A stretch of DNA of 64,000 nucleotides from Anarhynchus alexandrinus (lineage: Eukaryota; Chordata; Aves; Charadriiformes; Charadriidae): NCBI GenBank assembly GCA_008711295.1, contig VUYV01000401.1, positions 85,182-149,181 of the forward strand, written 5' to 3'. The first letter of the stretch is position 1. Each line of letters opens with the position of its first letter. The position numbers were made by a program, and so were the translations under genes. This document shows, piece by piece, positions 1-12,966 of the stretch. The notes under the pieces are model-generated. The model worked only from the letters and a program-made list of their open reading frames with translations. It was not told where the DNA came from and ran no database searches.

Positions 1-2383
1 ATATTTGTCTACTTTGTCCTGTTGCTAATAGTCTGATGGCTATAATGGTGACAGGAAAACACGTGTACAGATTCAGCGTACAGACTCATCCAGCCAGACT
101 GGTTTATCTGGTAATTTTTCAAAGTTTTCTAAAGGTGTTTGGTTTAGTTGCAGATATTTTTTTTCAGATTAGCTGATTAATCTTAAGATAAAAGCACACA
201 GAATATCTATTACCTCTTCTCTAGATCCACATTCAGTTTGAAACTTCAGCTAAAATTGATGCTTTTCCCACAATAACACATAAATATCTCAAATGGCTGA
301 ATATAACAATAAACAAAGTATTTTTTCTTCTGCTTAAGAATGAGCTCTGAAAGGAAGGAGTGCTTAGTAATGCTGTAGTTGATATTTGGACTGCCAGTTA
401 AAGCAAGCTTATTTATCTGTACTTTTGTACCAGTTAGGAGCTATTTTAAATTTATCAAGCTGAAAGCTGATGTACAAAATTGACACACTTATTCATTCAA
501 GACATCTACTTGTTGGCACTCAAGGCTGCATTTATGCCTTCTTTTTGTGAATTATAGTAGCAGTCTTACAAATTGAGTGGGTTTTTTTGTCATTCAGCTG
601 CACGTCTTAAAAGTACCTGGAACTTTCAGACAAAACCTTCTGATTAAAGTCAATGGCCTGCAAAGATTCTTAGCAAGTAGAACCATGATACAGCATTGTT
701 AATCTCTTCAGAACAGAGAGACTTTCACCTCTGTATTTATGTCAGTATAATGGCTCACATGGGAATGGCATCCATTATGCTGGCCAGCATTTCATATGTG
801 ACAGAACAAAATTATTATCAAGGCTAATTGTTTTTATTTAGAGAGATATGCCTAAATATTTAATCTCAATTCTTACCTCATGATTTCCTGCTGTTGTTTG
901 TATAAAATTTGTCAGAAAACAACAAAGCTGTTTTCTAAAATAAAATCATAAATGCAAATTTTCCCAGTATAACATAAGCTCTTCTATTTTTGTTGTACTA
1001 ATTGTCAAATAACATATATTTTGAATTCCAAAAAATTCACAAATCCATGCTACCACATTTAGTCTGCTTTTATTGGTGTACACTATGATTTCTTTTAACT
1101 GAGTAAAGAATCTTTTCATAAAAATAAATAGATGTTTGAAAGGTATCTTGAATATAAATACCAATGAGGTCTGAGAGGTGAAACTTCTTTGATATTAGTC
1201 AAGGTTACTTAAATTATTTTGAACTGATACTAGCATAACCTACATCATAACTTTAAGCAGTATGTGGTATGGCAAAATCAGAGTCTTTGAAAACTCCATG
1301 ATGCTTAGTTTCAGCAGATACTTATGCCTGGAAAACTGGGGTCAATGGTTCACAGATTATGAATGAAAGCAGCTATAAGATCATACAAGACAGAGCTGTG
1401 GGGAAGGGGACTTAGATATCACATACCAACTGATCTGAAGGAGCCTTGCAGAGAGTTTACACACTTAGGTTATAAACAGAATAGTGTTTTAGGAAAAAAA
1501 TAAAAGTATTTTCCTTGCAAACAGATAGAATTAGTTCAGTAAGGTTAGAAGTAACAAACAGCTCAGTTCCAGCTCTGCAATAACAGATTGGAAAAGAAAG
1601 AAATTTGAAGTCTAGGCTTCTCAACAGACACATATATATTTAGACTTTTTCTTTAAAACAAATCTGTTTAATTTGGAGCATTTACCTAAGCAGAAATGGC
1701 AGTTACTAGTTTCCTATCCGAAGAAATTAAAAATCCTCTGTGCCTGCTATAGCTGTGGATATTGAAAGTAAAAAACATTTATGCTTATGTACAGGTAACA
1801 TAATTACAATGCAAAATGAACCCTGGGTAAAGGGTATTAAACATTTGGAGCATCCTTTGAGACTGCACCTGAAGTAGGTGCTGCTTGTAAATCTATGTGC
1901 AGTATCACAGGTGAATGTTGAGTTGTGGGCTTGATATTGGTGTGAACAGCCAGACCGTTTGTGAGTAATACTTCTCAGTGTTTTGGGGTTACTTTGTGCT
2001 GCTTAAAAATCAGAACCAACTGTCATTCAGTTCCCTTCTCTATGATCTCAGTAGTTTCTTCCTTTCTCGGTGACAAAATGACAAACCACATCAAACACCA
2101 AGCCCCTCCCGCCATGCCCCCCTTCTCCCTTCTTCTAATGTTCACGAACATGAACTGATTCTGGTCATAGACAGTGATAGGAGAAAGTCATAAAATCACC
2201 TGCAAAGCCAGTTTTTCAATTGTTGTATTCAATTTTCTGTTGTTTCTGTGCTGAAAAACTAGTGTGGAGTTGATGATATATGATATACAGTTGTTACGTT
2301 GTTGTTGATAATTACAAGGTTACCCAAAGTTTCTGCAAAATTTGTCTAAGTTTTTCCTAGTCTACCTACTATATTCCACATCT
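1..2383. other. AT-rich DNA without recognised genes
   Basis: Both strands carry frequent stops and no open frame above about 70 codons. I see no splice-framed coding stretch, no CR1 tail and no LTR terminus. Short A and T runs are common. It is most simply intergenic or intronic DNA. Confidence 0.6.
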
Positions 2384-2897
2384 CACAGAATCACAGAATG
2401 TTTGAGATTGGAAGGGACCTCCAGAGGTCATCTGGTCCAACCTACCTGCTTGAGCAGGGCCACCCAGAGCTGGTTGTTCAGGACCATGTCCAGATGACTT
2501 TTGAGTATCTCTGAGGGAGACTCCACAACTTCACTGTCACTGGACATCACTGAAAAAAGCCTGGCTTTATCCTCTTTGCACCCTCCCTTCAAATATATAT
2601 ATATACACATTGATGAGATCCCCATGACCTTTCTCTTCTTCAAGCTGAACAGTTCCAGCTCTCAGCCTTTTCACATAGGAGAGATGCTCCAATTCCTTAA
2701 TCATCCTTGTGGCCCTTCGTTGGACTCTGTCCAGTATGTCCATGTCTCTCTTGTACTGGGGAGGGCAGAACTAGACACAGTACTCCAATGCTGAGTAGAT
2801 CACTTCCCTCAGCCTGCTGGCAGCACTCCTCCTAATGCAGCCGAGGATACCATTAGACTTCTATGCTGCATGGGCGTATTGCTGGCTCATGTAATCT
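2384..2897 (-). mobile_element. Old CR1 LINE, 3' end, 5'-truncated
   Basis: Read on the minus strand this is the terminal half kilobase of a CR1. The 3' tail lies at the left (CACAGAATCACAGAATG), followed by the conserved block that in young copies reads as the complement of GGACCTTGAAGATCATC. The minus frame contains decayed pieces of the ORF2 C-terminus, for example LKGGCKEDKARLFSV and LDMVLNNQLWVALL, which match the wording of older avian CR1 polymerases. The element stops near the segment for a lysine-rich region upstream of the C-terminus, so it is 5'-truncated as most CR1 copies are. An AT dinucleotide run (about 2597-2608) sits inside it. Divergence from the young copies in this window is high, so it is an older insertion. 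Non-functional. Confidence 0.92.
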
Positions 2898-2933
2898 CAA
2901 TTTTCCCAGGCCAAAGAAAATCAAATGCTGGGT

Positions 2934-3200
2934 TGTCACGGATGGAGTGTTGCACTTCACTTGCAATAGAGAAGCAACAATATATTTAATTGATATAAAA
3001 CAGTGAGTTAACAAAGTTCAATGGTAAATGCAACACTGGTGTAAAAAGATTCAATGGGAAGGTACCCTTGCCAGGTAGGTTATTTACTGCACAGGGGATG
3101 GGATCAGACAAATGCCTCTGTTGGGGAGGGGGACTGAGAGAGCAGCTCGGTGGGTGTGTGGCAGCCAGCCAAGGTCAACCAATCACAATGAGCCTAGCCT
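2934..3200 (-). mobile_element. Probable ERVL-type LTR fragment
   Basis: The segment begins TGTCACGGATGGAG immediately beyond the truncated end of the neighbouring CR1 and continues through a stretch containing TTAACAAAGTTCAATGG and later a CCAATCAC motif. From memory this wording resembles bird ERVL-class LTRs read in reverse, but I could not check it. On the minus strand ATTAAA occurs near 2977, a possible polyadenylation signal. The right boundary is not visible to me, so the end given is approximate, and no target-site duplication was found. It may instead be an unrelated GC-richer segment. Confidence 0.4.
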
Positions 3201-3628
3201 AAAAAATGCATATAATATCGTTTGTAAGGATCATTGAATACAGAAGCGTTTAATTGTGCTCAGAGTCAGATTGGAAACATCTTGAAAAACTTGATCTGTA
3301 AGATGGTTTGTGTTTGCCAGTTTCCTTTGACTTTCTTATTTCATTGTTACATGAGCATCCTAATAAAAGCACTGCCTTATGTAGATGGAGGCCATATGAA
3401 AGAAAAGGATGTCCATGCAAATTTTATGGACAATATTTGAAGTCCACGCACTTCACAAAAATGCTGAAATGCAAGACATGATTTAAAAACAAAAAAAAAA
3501 TTATATTGAGACCTCAGATTCAGATTGAAAATCTCTCACTGAGGGTACAGAAACACCATAAAATAAATAAGTTGCATAATGTGTTGTGATGGGGATATGG
3601 CAATATAAGCGTAGCTGATATGATATTG
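3201..3628. other. Short spacer, nothing recognised
   Basis: AT-rich sequence between the LTR-like fragment and the young CR1. The longest open frame (68 codons from 3234) has no recognisable motif. Confidence 0.5.
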
Positions 3629-4123
3629 AGTGTGGCCAGCAGGGCGAGGGAGGTGATTCTGCCCCTCTACTCCACTCTCGTGAGACCCCACCTGGAGTAC
3701 TGCGTCCAGCTCTGGAGTCCCCAACATAAGAAGGACATGGACCTGCTGGAGCGTGTCCAGAGGAGGGCCACGAGGATGATCCGAGGGCTGGAGCACCTCT
3801 CCTATGAGGAGAGGCTGAAAGAGTTGGGGCTGTTCAGCCTGGAGAAGAGAAGGCTCCGCGGAGATCTTATTGCGGCCTTCCAGTACCTAAAGGGGGCCTA
3901 CAGGAGAGCTGGGGAAGGACTTTTTACTAGGGCATGTAGTGATAGGACAAGGGGGAATGGCTTCAAACTGGAAGAAGGCAGGTTTAGATTGAATATTAGG
4001 AAGAAGTTTTTCACTTTGAGGGTGGTAAGGCACTGGAACAGGTTGCCCCGAGAGGTTGTTGAGGCCCCATCCCTGGAGGTGTTCAAGGGCAGGCTGGACG
4101 TGGCCTTGGGCAACCTGGTCTAG
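3629..4123 (+). pseudogene. CR1 ORF2 C-terminal fragment
   Basis: This open frame reaches the normal ORF2 stop without a break. It covers only the region downstream of the reverse transcriptase catalytic core. Recognisable blocks in order are [56 protein letters not shown] and [20 protein letters not shown], ending in VALGNLV. These are the familiar C-terminal blocks of avian CR1 polymerase, which contain no catalytic aspartates. The frame stays open because the insertion is young, not because it is a host gene. No promoter or start belongs to it. Confidence 0.93.
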
Positions 4124-4220
4124 TGGGAGGTGTCCCTGCCTATGGCAGGGGGTTTGGAACTCGATGATCTTCAAGGTCCTTTCCAACCTAAACCATTCTA
4201 TGATTCTATGATTCTATGAT
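3629..4220 (+). mobile_element. Young CR1 LINE, 5'-truncated
   Basis: A clean CR1 3' fragment of about 590 bp. It starts abruptly inside ORF2 at AGTGTGGCCAGCAGGGC and ends in three copies of the ATTCTATG-type tail at 4192-4220. It is nearly identical to the copies at 58331 and 28753, so it belongs to the most recent CR1 subfamily represented here. The insertion is 5'-truncated, as target-primed reverse transcription usually leaves CR1. I do not see a clear target-site duplication, which is normal for this family. It lacks the endonuclease and the catalytic reverse transcriptase part, so it cannot move by itself. Confidence 0.97.
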
Positions 4221-5055
4221 ATCAGTGCGTGTTCTATTTTTTTGAGTTTTAGTAGCATAATTAGTTCTTTCATATCTTAGTAGATATATATTAATCTTAT
4301 TGCAACTAGTGATCTCTTGAATAGCTCATAAGTGATCTTAAACAGAAAAAACAAGTATATTACAAGTGGGCTTAAGTTTATTAATCACCTTGTTTCCACA
4401 GAGTCTAAATAGCATGAAAAGTTTTTATTAAATGATTAGCATGGATGGAATCTTTCATCATGTTAATGACTTCTAGTTCTATCAGTCCTGAGCAATGAAA
4501 AAGGAAAGTGATAATGTCATAAACTGTTTGGATTCAGTAGATGTAGTTAATTATTTCAAATAGTGTTTTCTTCCCCAATACAGTTATATGGTAATCTTAT
4601 ATACACCATGAATGGATTACTTCACTCATAGCTAATACTGAGTCCCTCCTTGTTCATAATCTCTCAGTCTCATTTTGCAGGGAATTACTCAGCATTTGAA
4701 GTATCTCCTTTTACTGCCCTTCTGTATTTTGTGTGTGTGTGTATGATTTGCCTGATGTTCCTCTGGATGAAAATACATTGGTAGTAAGCTGAATAGACGA
4801 GGATACAGTCAAATGTGTATGTTTTTTAAGATCAGACTAAATTGTGACATAATAGGAGTTAAATTCAGAATACTGACTATCAGGTCTGTTTCATTTAAGG
4901 CCAAAGAGACTACTGGAATTCAGTTAATAACTTTTTAGGTGACTATATGATGACAGTTTTTTTCAGAATCTGCAGATTTGCCAGCTGCACAGCCACAGGA
5001 GTAGTGACTGTTTGCTTAGTTGGCAGAAACAGTTTTACTATTATTGTACTTAATC

Positions 5056-5077
5056 TCATGTTTCCATGGAAACATGA
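5056..5077. promoter_or_regulatory. Perfect 22-bp palindrome with RFX X-box core
   Basis: The sequence is identical to its own reverse complement over 22 bases. The inner 14 bases read GTTTCCATGGAAAC, which fits the inverted-repeat X-box recognised by RFX-family transcription factors (two RYYNCC-type half sites facing each other). The match is to an established motif; that it is bound here is only inference. No gene start is visible near it, so it would have to be a distal element. Confidence 0.4.
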
Positions 5078-5114
5078 AGAGAAGGGTAATCACAAAGGTT
5101 CATGAATGAAATAT

Positions 5115-5128
5115 GGGGGGGTGGGGGG
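5115..5128 (+). repeat. G-rich run
   Basis: Seven G residues, one T and six G residues in a row, within otherwise AT-rich DNA. It could support guanine-quadruplex pairing on the + strand but is short. A TAAAAGGA...TCCTTTTA hairpin follows immediately. Confidence 0.5.
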
Positions 5129-8100
5129 AATAAAAGGAAAAAAAATCCTTTTATTTCCACAAAAGAAAGAATTTTAAAAAATAATGAATTAACTAAAAAC
5201 TAAAGTTAGAATATTGCATCGTGACATTTGCATTTTTAACTTTGAAGAAAGTAATCACTTTTCTTTACACTAACTATAAACCATTTTGATTTTTGGGTCG
5301 ATATTAGGAAGATTTTCTAGTTAAATAGTCCATTTAAAACTGTGCACCTGGAACACGGAGCTGTATTGATTTTGGTTTCAGTTCAAGAAATTCCTTAAAT
5401 ATTTAAGATAGACTGAAAAATAAGCACTGTTTTTGAAAAAAAAATGTTTCCTGTAAATAACTTTCTAACTTAGTAACTCAAAATTTTGTAAATTGTTTCA
5501 AACTTATTTGTCTTAGATTATTATGAAATGTGTTTTCTTTAATTTCTTGCCAGAATGCTTTTTCTCAAGAAGTTCATGTTCTCCTTCCTTTGCAATGTGA
5601 TAATTATTTTCAGATATCAAAATAAATGTGACTAATTAGGTATATCCTCAGGTTTTTGTCCTCCAGCTGGATAAACTAGGAAGACATTTCTGTTGATAAG
5701 TCAATGAATATCTGGAAGATAGTTTAGCATTGTGTATGAAATATAGCCAGATCCTGTGCATTGAACTGTGGGAGTTGTATGGAGATGACAGCTTCCCTAC
5801 CTTCTTCACATTAAAACAGGGTAAATAATAACTGAAATTAGCTGAGCATGTGAACAGTCAAGACCACATGAAAATTCGATTGGCTTTTTTTGTTTGTTTC
5901 TTTTTTTTTTTTTTCCATTTTCTAATGTAGATTTGTAACCTAGTAGGTTTTAATTATGCTGGAGAGAAGACTTCATTATTTGGCTGCATATGCCTTGGAA
6001 AACTCTATTGGCTTCTTAAATACAGCTATTAAACGCTTTTTTTTTTTAAAAAAGCATAACATACAACTTGTTCCAAGACACAGTGATCTATTATGAATGA
6101 GGAACAGTAGGGAGAAGAACAATTCCATTAAGGCTTTTCAAAAGCTTTGGCTTAGACTTTTTAAGTGTAATTTTGGAAAATGCATGTGTATGCTAGCCTC
6201 TTTGTGGTTATGATAAGTTGAAAAAAGAAACTTAAAAGCAATTTTAGAAGTACAAAATGGTAGCCCCTCCAGATGAACAGTTGATACCAGCTTTCCATTT
6301 TTACTGAAGCCAAATACTTTGTCCCTTCTAAAAGATAAGAAAGCCAGCTTTTTTTTAAAAAAAAATAATAAAAGTACACAACTTTTAAACTTCTTTTAGT
6401 CAGGCCACGTCATTCTTCTTGCAAAAAGTCAACCCTGGGTATTAGTTTCTCCCTTGTAATTTCAAAATTCTTAAGACTTCCAAATCCTTAAGTTTCGTCT
6501 TCTTAAGGAGATACATATTTTTAATACTTGAGAAGAGATTATGCATTTGTGTTAAGATGCATAGCTTTTGTGCAAGCTGGTCATGGATGAGGCTAATAAA
6601 CTGCATTAACAAAATAAGGATATAAAAACTGACTGTCAATGAAGTCTTTGTCCTCAAGAGTGAGCAAGGAGGTTAAGGAATGGTCTACAAGGAAACAGCG
6701 AACTGACCAGCTGGTTCATGCAAGGAGGGTCATGATCCAGTATGCTGTTCCTGAAGGTTTTGTTGTTCTGGGATAGCAAACAGTTTTTAAATGGTAGTTT
6801 ATCTTCTTTTTTTGTGACTACTTAAGCTAGGTCATTTGCCTGATCAAGAATCAGTCCATGAAAATTATTTAGTTATTTTCATTACTTACAGATTTTGTGG
6901 AACCTTGTACACAAGTAAATTTAAAGTTACTGACAATATGTTTGATTATTTACAGTTTGCACTTCCTTTATGAGAAAGTACTCTTGGAGGGAACCTAGAT
7001 CATGAGGTTTGGCTGTCCTTAAATCTAGTCTGTGACACAGAAACTCTTTGGGTGCCTTGAATGTGTGTGAACAAGAACATAGAGTAAATCTGGAGATTCA
7101 TATGAATAGATGGTGTACTGATGTACTGTTCAGTCCCGTAATGTGGAGGAAACACAACGCAGACTGCCTGTAGAGAGGGCATGGAAGTGGTGTTAGTGGA
7201 AGAAATGAAGACAGCAGCTTGAACACTGTGTGCTTAGGATTGTGTAGGACCAAAATTATGATGCCAGACTGGAATGCATTCTAAAATTATTAAAAACCAA
7301 AATCCATTAAATGTAGATACAAAATTAAAATAAATAAATTTAAACAAGTCAAAAGTTCAAAACCTTAGCTCATGTATTTGGAATATGTTGATACACTTTC
7401 CTCACAACTCTTACATGGTAAAAATGAGAAGAAATTATGCCATTCTTTGGTGAGAAATTCCAGTGATTTCTCTTATAAATCGCTGAAGTGGAAAGTAAGT
7501 GGAATTTTACTTTGTACGTAAATTCATAGCTGAAAACCAGCTGTCCATGTTAATTTTTTCATTACAGCATTCTTCTCTTTCTTTTGCTCCTCCACAATAC
7601 AGCTGCAAAGCAACTCCTTTTCTGACATGAGGAAGAATACTGAGAGGGAGTTAGTTGTTTCTTTTAGTATCATTGGCCATTTTATGCCTTTTCATTTGTA
7701 AATGGTTGGTGATGCTGAAGGCAGAACTGGAAAACAGTAGATATTTCCTCTTTATGTATAAGTGTACTCAATGTTTCCAAGCTAGTCCCTAAAGAAGAGT
7801 TTGGGTATCTTTTACAAGTTTTTCCGTCCAACCCTCTGTATATGTTTTGACTTTTCTGGCCATTTTATGTAATCTGACAAACCTAATATAATGCTTTAGA
7901 GGTAAGATACTCATTAATGTGCAGAAATTAATACAGTCAAAAAATCATTATGTTTTAAATGCGTATTCTTAATTCCTTTTCCATTTCAAAAATTAGTGCA
8001 ATGTTAATCTAAAAGATTAAACTGTGCTCCTGAGCCAATTTTTTTGTTCAGACACAATAAGTACAAGTATGAATTTCAATTTTTTTAACTACAAATACAA

Positions 8101-10610
8101 TTTAACATCACTAACAAAATATTCAGTTAAATAAATTTCTAACTGCTTTAGAAGGACCTGATCTTGGATCTCCATCAGAACTCTCTCCTGAGCAATCTGG
8201 CTTGAGTTGGTGCTGTTTTACCTCAAACCAGGACAGGAATACAAAATTTACTGTTTGTACCTGCATTTTTAGGTATGATCAGAAGAAAAAAAGTTTCTTA
8301 GGGAGGAGAAAAGGATAGGTGGGTCAAAATTATGGCGACTGTGATTAAAAAACTGATCTATTTATCCTAGAGAATGAAAAAAATAAAAATTCTTTTAACT
8401 CTGTTACATTTACAAAAATACCTTTTTTCATCAAACTAAAATATACAAAATTGTATTTAATCAATAATTTAATATTTCCAAAGCACTCCTATGAACAAGG
8501 TGCTTTCTTCCAAAAGAGTACCTATGCAACAGTTTTCGGTAATAATTTTCCTCAAATTTAGATGGACATTTTCTGTTTCCTTGATAAAGAGACCTTTATG
8601 AAAGCTGTGTCTTTGCATCTTTTTACCTCTTCAGCACTTGTTTATCTGTTTAACAATTCTTCAGTAGATTGTCTCTTGCCTCTGCCTAACATTGCTCTGG
8701 GTTTCTTCACCAGAGGTTTAGAAGTTTTATTCAATCCTTGTTGCAGGCTGGAATCTTTTAGTCTACTTCCCTCAACAGCTGGATCTGTTTTCTTCAAGAC
8801 TGGAGACTGAAATAATTCCAAAGGATAAATATTATTCAAAATATTTGCTTTTAAGATTTTCTTACCAATCAGCTGAAGTTTTCAAACTGTGAGTTATTTC
8901 AAGTCATTTTCTAACGCATTTTTGAATACAGGAAAAATGATAGTTAGGTTTATCTTCTAGAATAAATAACCTTAAATTTATGAGAACACTTCAACATATT
9001 AGCAGAAGAAAATTAAGCTATGTTTCATATCTTCAAATACCTTATCTTAATGTCAGTTCAGTAACCAAGCTGGTATACATAAGTACAGTTTACTTGGTGT
9101 TGGAAAGTGGCTTGTGGATAAAGAAAAAATCAGTAGACTAGGACTTTAAAAGATAGTATTTCCAGGCTTTGTAATACATCATTTCACAAAACAAAGATTC
9201 ATTTTCTAACATGAGACTTCTAAACTAGAATAAATTTGGAGAGGACGTATAAGCTTTCTCAGTTTTGTGCTCAGTGACAAAGATCTTAGAACAGCATTCC
9301 CATCTGTTCATTTAGCTCTGAGAAGGCTCACTCAAAGAACTAGAAGGTGACTACAGTTGTCTTGTAAAATGGGAACTAGCTAACTGCTTGGGCAATGCAG
9401 ATAGGCAGGAAATGCTGATAAATGCTTTAGAAGCCAGACATAACCCACATTTTTAAAGAAAAATACTGAGCAGATTAATAATACACAAACTTTCTAGGAG
9501 TTAAAAACAGCCAAAAATACACCTAGAGGTCTGTCTACCTTCAGTGATGGATTTCAGTGGTAGAATATTGTAATAGGGATTATATGAATAATGAGCATTA
9601 ATACTGTCTGTTGGTGATAAGATGAGCTGGAGGCTGTTGAAGAGCTGCTGACTGATGCTGACTCTTAAACCCAGATGCTTCAGTCTTCTAGAATACACAG
9701 CTGGAAAAAAAAAGTTATTGAAGTTATTGCACATTTTTTATATAATTTGTATATTTTTATAAGAGAAAGAAGGTGGGGGATTGTACTGTGCGTTGCCTTG
9801 GTGTCTTAGCCAAATTTTCTTGGCTTTCTGATTAGGCAGATGTGATTAAAAAGCCACCCAGATCTGTTGCAAAAGACTTTTTTTTTCTGATTATATTAAA
9901 TTTTATCAGATTTTATAATACCCTGCTCAGAATAATTTTTAAATCATTAAATCATTACAATTTTGAACCATAAAATAAAATGCCGGTGTTTATGGTCGAG
10001 GCTATTAACTGTTCTGACTGGGTTATAGCAAAAAGTCCTGTTTTCCCCAGTTTTTGCGACACTGGAAACACAGAAACACGGTCAAACTTACACAGTAGTG
10101 AAAGAGAAAAGACAGAAAGCAGGTTGCTTTTCAATTAACTGGCAAACAAGTGGTTTAGTTACTATGTTTTCAGATGAGAATTTAGTCAGACAGACAGTGA
10201 CCTATGTCTTAGTAATAATAGATTTGATTGTGGAAAGCAGGATATCTAATTATTGAGTGAAGGGTGGTGTTTGTGGGTTTTGGTTTTTTTTTTTTATTAT
10301 TTTATTTGGGGTGGGGTGTTGATGTTTTGTAGTTTTGGGTTGTTTTTTGGTTTTTTTACTTTTTCACATCACTGGAGGCAGCAGGCATCAGATAAATTGC
10401 CAAACTCAAGGCCTCTAGGACAGTAAATTGACTTGCTGTATCTCAAAGAATGACAGAGCCTAAGGAGAAGATGATTTTTCCAACTAATTAGGCCATAACT
10501 TACATCAGGAAATAAAACTAACAGACAGAAGAAATAGTGTACATGTTGGTGATCTCTTTCAGTACTAAGCTGAACCCAAATGAATGATTCCTTTCATACA
10601 TCCAAATTTG

Positions 10611-10672
10611 TAGAACCATAAAATACTTTGGGTTGGATGACCTTTAAGGGTCATCAAGTACAACCTCCCCTG
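10611..10672 (-). mobile_element. Short decayed CR1 3' scrap
   Basis: About 60 bases that align by eye with the minus-strand CR1 3' end: TAGAACCATAAAATACTTTGG, then GGTTGGATGACCTTTAAGG, GTCATCAAGT and CAACCTCCCCTG. Each block differs from young copies at several positions. Only the tail-proximal part survives. Old and non-functional. Confidence 0.75.
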
Positions 10673-12966
10673 AAATAATTCAGTCTCTGTTCTCTCTGTT
10701 CATAGGGAATCTCTGGCTTTCTAAAGAAGAGAACCAGTTCTTTTGGTAACTTCCTTTGCTGAAGCAATTTTATCTGTTTCAGAGACAATCAAGTAGGAGT
10801 GAAAAGGTATTAATGGCAGACCGGTCATCAAAACAGAGTTCAGTAGGAACAGCAGATCCATTCCAAAGTACAGTTGGAGCTAAGAGCACACAACTTGAGT
10901 CTAATTTTTCAGTGAACTGAATACGAAATGTTTATTTGCCCCAACTATGTACTACTTACTGTTGTCATGGCAAGCCAGCTTTCCCCAGCTGGATTTCGGA
11001 TGCACTTTTGTACTCTTCAGAAGAAAAAAAGTGTTTATGCAATGTTGAAAACAAGTAATATTAATTGGTATTCATAAGGATTTTTTTTTATTAGATCCTA
11101 TTGTAAAATAAGTCTCCTTAATATTTAGATTTTTGAGTATATTTTCCTACAATAATTCCAAGAAGTGTATAAAAGAAATGCAATTCAGTGCTATAACCTG
11201 GACTTCTAGTCAGTGCCATGACAAGGAAGGCAAATAATGATGAGTATGTCTTTCATCTTCTTTTTATTTTTAGCCCAAATAAGTCCATAAGATCAATATA
11301 TGTATATATGCCACAAACACAGTCTTAAAATTATTAATCATTAATGTAGATTATATTCTTTGGACTGTAAACTGGTTTGTGCTTGAAACTTCTCAGAAAT
11401 TGAATCTTAACTTTAATAGTAACTAAAAATTCAAGGATCTGAAGTCAAGATTGAAACTCTTCCATTGTTTTAAATCAGTATAGGTTTTCCTAGTAAGCCT
11501 AGGTGTGGTTTTTAAGCTGACTAGGTCCAAGTGATGTCTTCATCCCTGTAAAGCTCTCCTATGAATGTATGCACATATGTGTATGCGTATGGTACATATC
11601 GGCTTCATGGATCAAGTGCTGAACAAAATATCCCAAGTTTTCTATATGAAGCTCTCTGTCATGAGTTTTTACCTCCAGGGTGCATTTGCCAACTTCCTCT
11701 CTTCATTTACTTGCAGGTGATCTCACACAATTTGTAAAGCAAAAGTTTTGGAGCTTGCTTTGAGGGTTTTTCTGGCTAGTTTTGAAAACAATGCTATGCA
11801 GATCTAAAATGCAGCTGATAGTCTATTAAAAAAAAAAAGAGAGACATCTCTCTAAAAAGCAATTTTTTTCTCCTTTTTTCCCAGCTGATGCTTTGACTCC
11901 CTCAAAGGTGTAAATGTAAGAAATTTCCTTGTTCAGCTTAAAGCAGGAAGTACCTAAAAATGGCTGATTTTGTTGTCTGATAGTCTATTAAAAAAAAAAA
12001 AAGAGAGACATCTCTATAAAAAGCAATTTTTTTCTCCTTTTTTCCCTTTAGCTGAGTAAAGTCACTGAGTTATTTGCTGATCTCAGTTACTGTTAACAGA
12101 CACCAAATATCTGTAGTAGTATCAGTGAGGTTCTTATAAACTTACATTGCTTCAGATTAACAAAAAGAAAATACACTGGTGTGCATTGCTCTTTACTGCC
12201 AAAGTCTGATTAGAGGGTTGCACAGGTTCTTCTTTTCTGTGTGTCTGTACTTTTCATAAATTTAAATTACTATGAAATCAAGAAACTACTGACACTGACT
12301 AAAAGCCCAGATACTAAGACCCATTTCCCAGGTACTAAGAGCCATTGCCAAGAATGGAATCAGTATTTCTTGCAAATAGAATCCAAGAGTATTATTTTAA
12401 AAAGAGTTATGATGACGCCAGGAAGCTATGGGCTTGATGCAAAAACTCAAATCAGAAGTTCTCAGACTTATACTATGTAAAATGTCACACTTCAGTTATC
12501 AGTTTGGGCATTAACACTAGCATGATGATTGAAACTTTCATTTCATTCAACTTTGCATAGTTCTGCTGTTATACCTTAATATTCACATATTCAACAGATC
12601 ATTGTAATTGGTGCAAATTTACAATGTGGTGCCAAATTTGGCATCTGTGCAAGCAGCTTGCCCAATAATTCATAAAGGCCTTTTGAGTTTCACAGTAAAC
12701 TCTTCTTCTGTAAGGACAGTAGGACTGTTTCCAGCTGTGTGGGCCTTGCTGGACCCAGCCATCACCTTCATGTATTACTCCTCCCTGTTCCAAACCCTAA
12801 AGCCACCACCCATGTCCTCCGTCAAACTGCAACAAGGAAAACGAGACACTGAGGCTGGCTGTGCAGAATAGCCAGGCCATGGCAGTGATTGAGGGGTTTT
12901 GTCCCCCAGCATCATTCTAGTCACAGAGCAGAATATTACTACAGAGATCACCATTAGGACAATAAA
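10673..12966. other. Sequence without recognised genes
   Basis: Apart from the local duplication at 11815-12054, no repeat family, RNA gene or credible coding exon is visible. The part from about 12600 to 12966 is somewhat richer in GC and contains overlapping 60-90 codon frames on both strands, which I take as chance. Confidence 0.5.
11815..12054. repeat. Direct duplication of about 73 bp, offset 162
   Basis: The block 11815-11887 recurs at 11977-12054. Both contain CTGATAGTCTATTA, a long A run, GAGAGACATCTCT, AAAAGCAATTTTTTTCTCC and a final AGCTGA. The second copy has a slightly longer A run and an extra TTT before AGCTGA, plus a base change in the middle. About 90 bp of unrelated sequence separates them. 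It looks like a local segmental duplication. Confidence 0.85.

Larger units (their letters stand above)
4221..10610. other. Long AT-rich stretch without recognised genes
   Basis: About 6.4 kb with no CR1 tail, no convincing LTR and no open frame above 90 codons. It contains a GT run near 4729-4742, a G-rich run at 5115-5128 and poly-T runs near 5908 and 6038. A 22-bp palindrome is listed separately. A short hairpin (about 12-bp arms) lies at 5127-5158. I see no exon with both a plausible frame and splice sites. Confidence 0.6.

Noticed and set aside
4192..4220. ATTCTATG octamer array as a microsatellite
   Set aside because: It is the normal 3' tail of CR1; the same tail is seen at the other CR1 copies.
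8221..8235. CCTCAAACCAGGACA, resembling the LTR terminus
   Set aside because: Only about 15 bases match the terminus found at 44671-44685; I could not extend it into LTR sequence, so it is left unannotated, though a decayed LTR scrap is possible.
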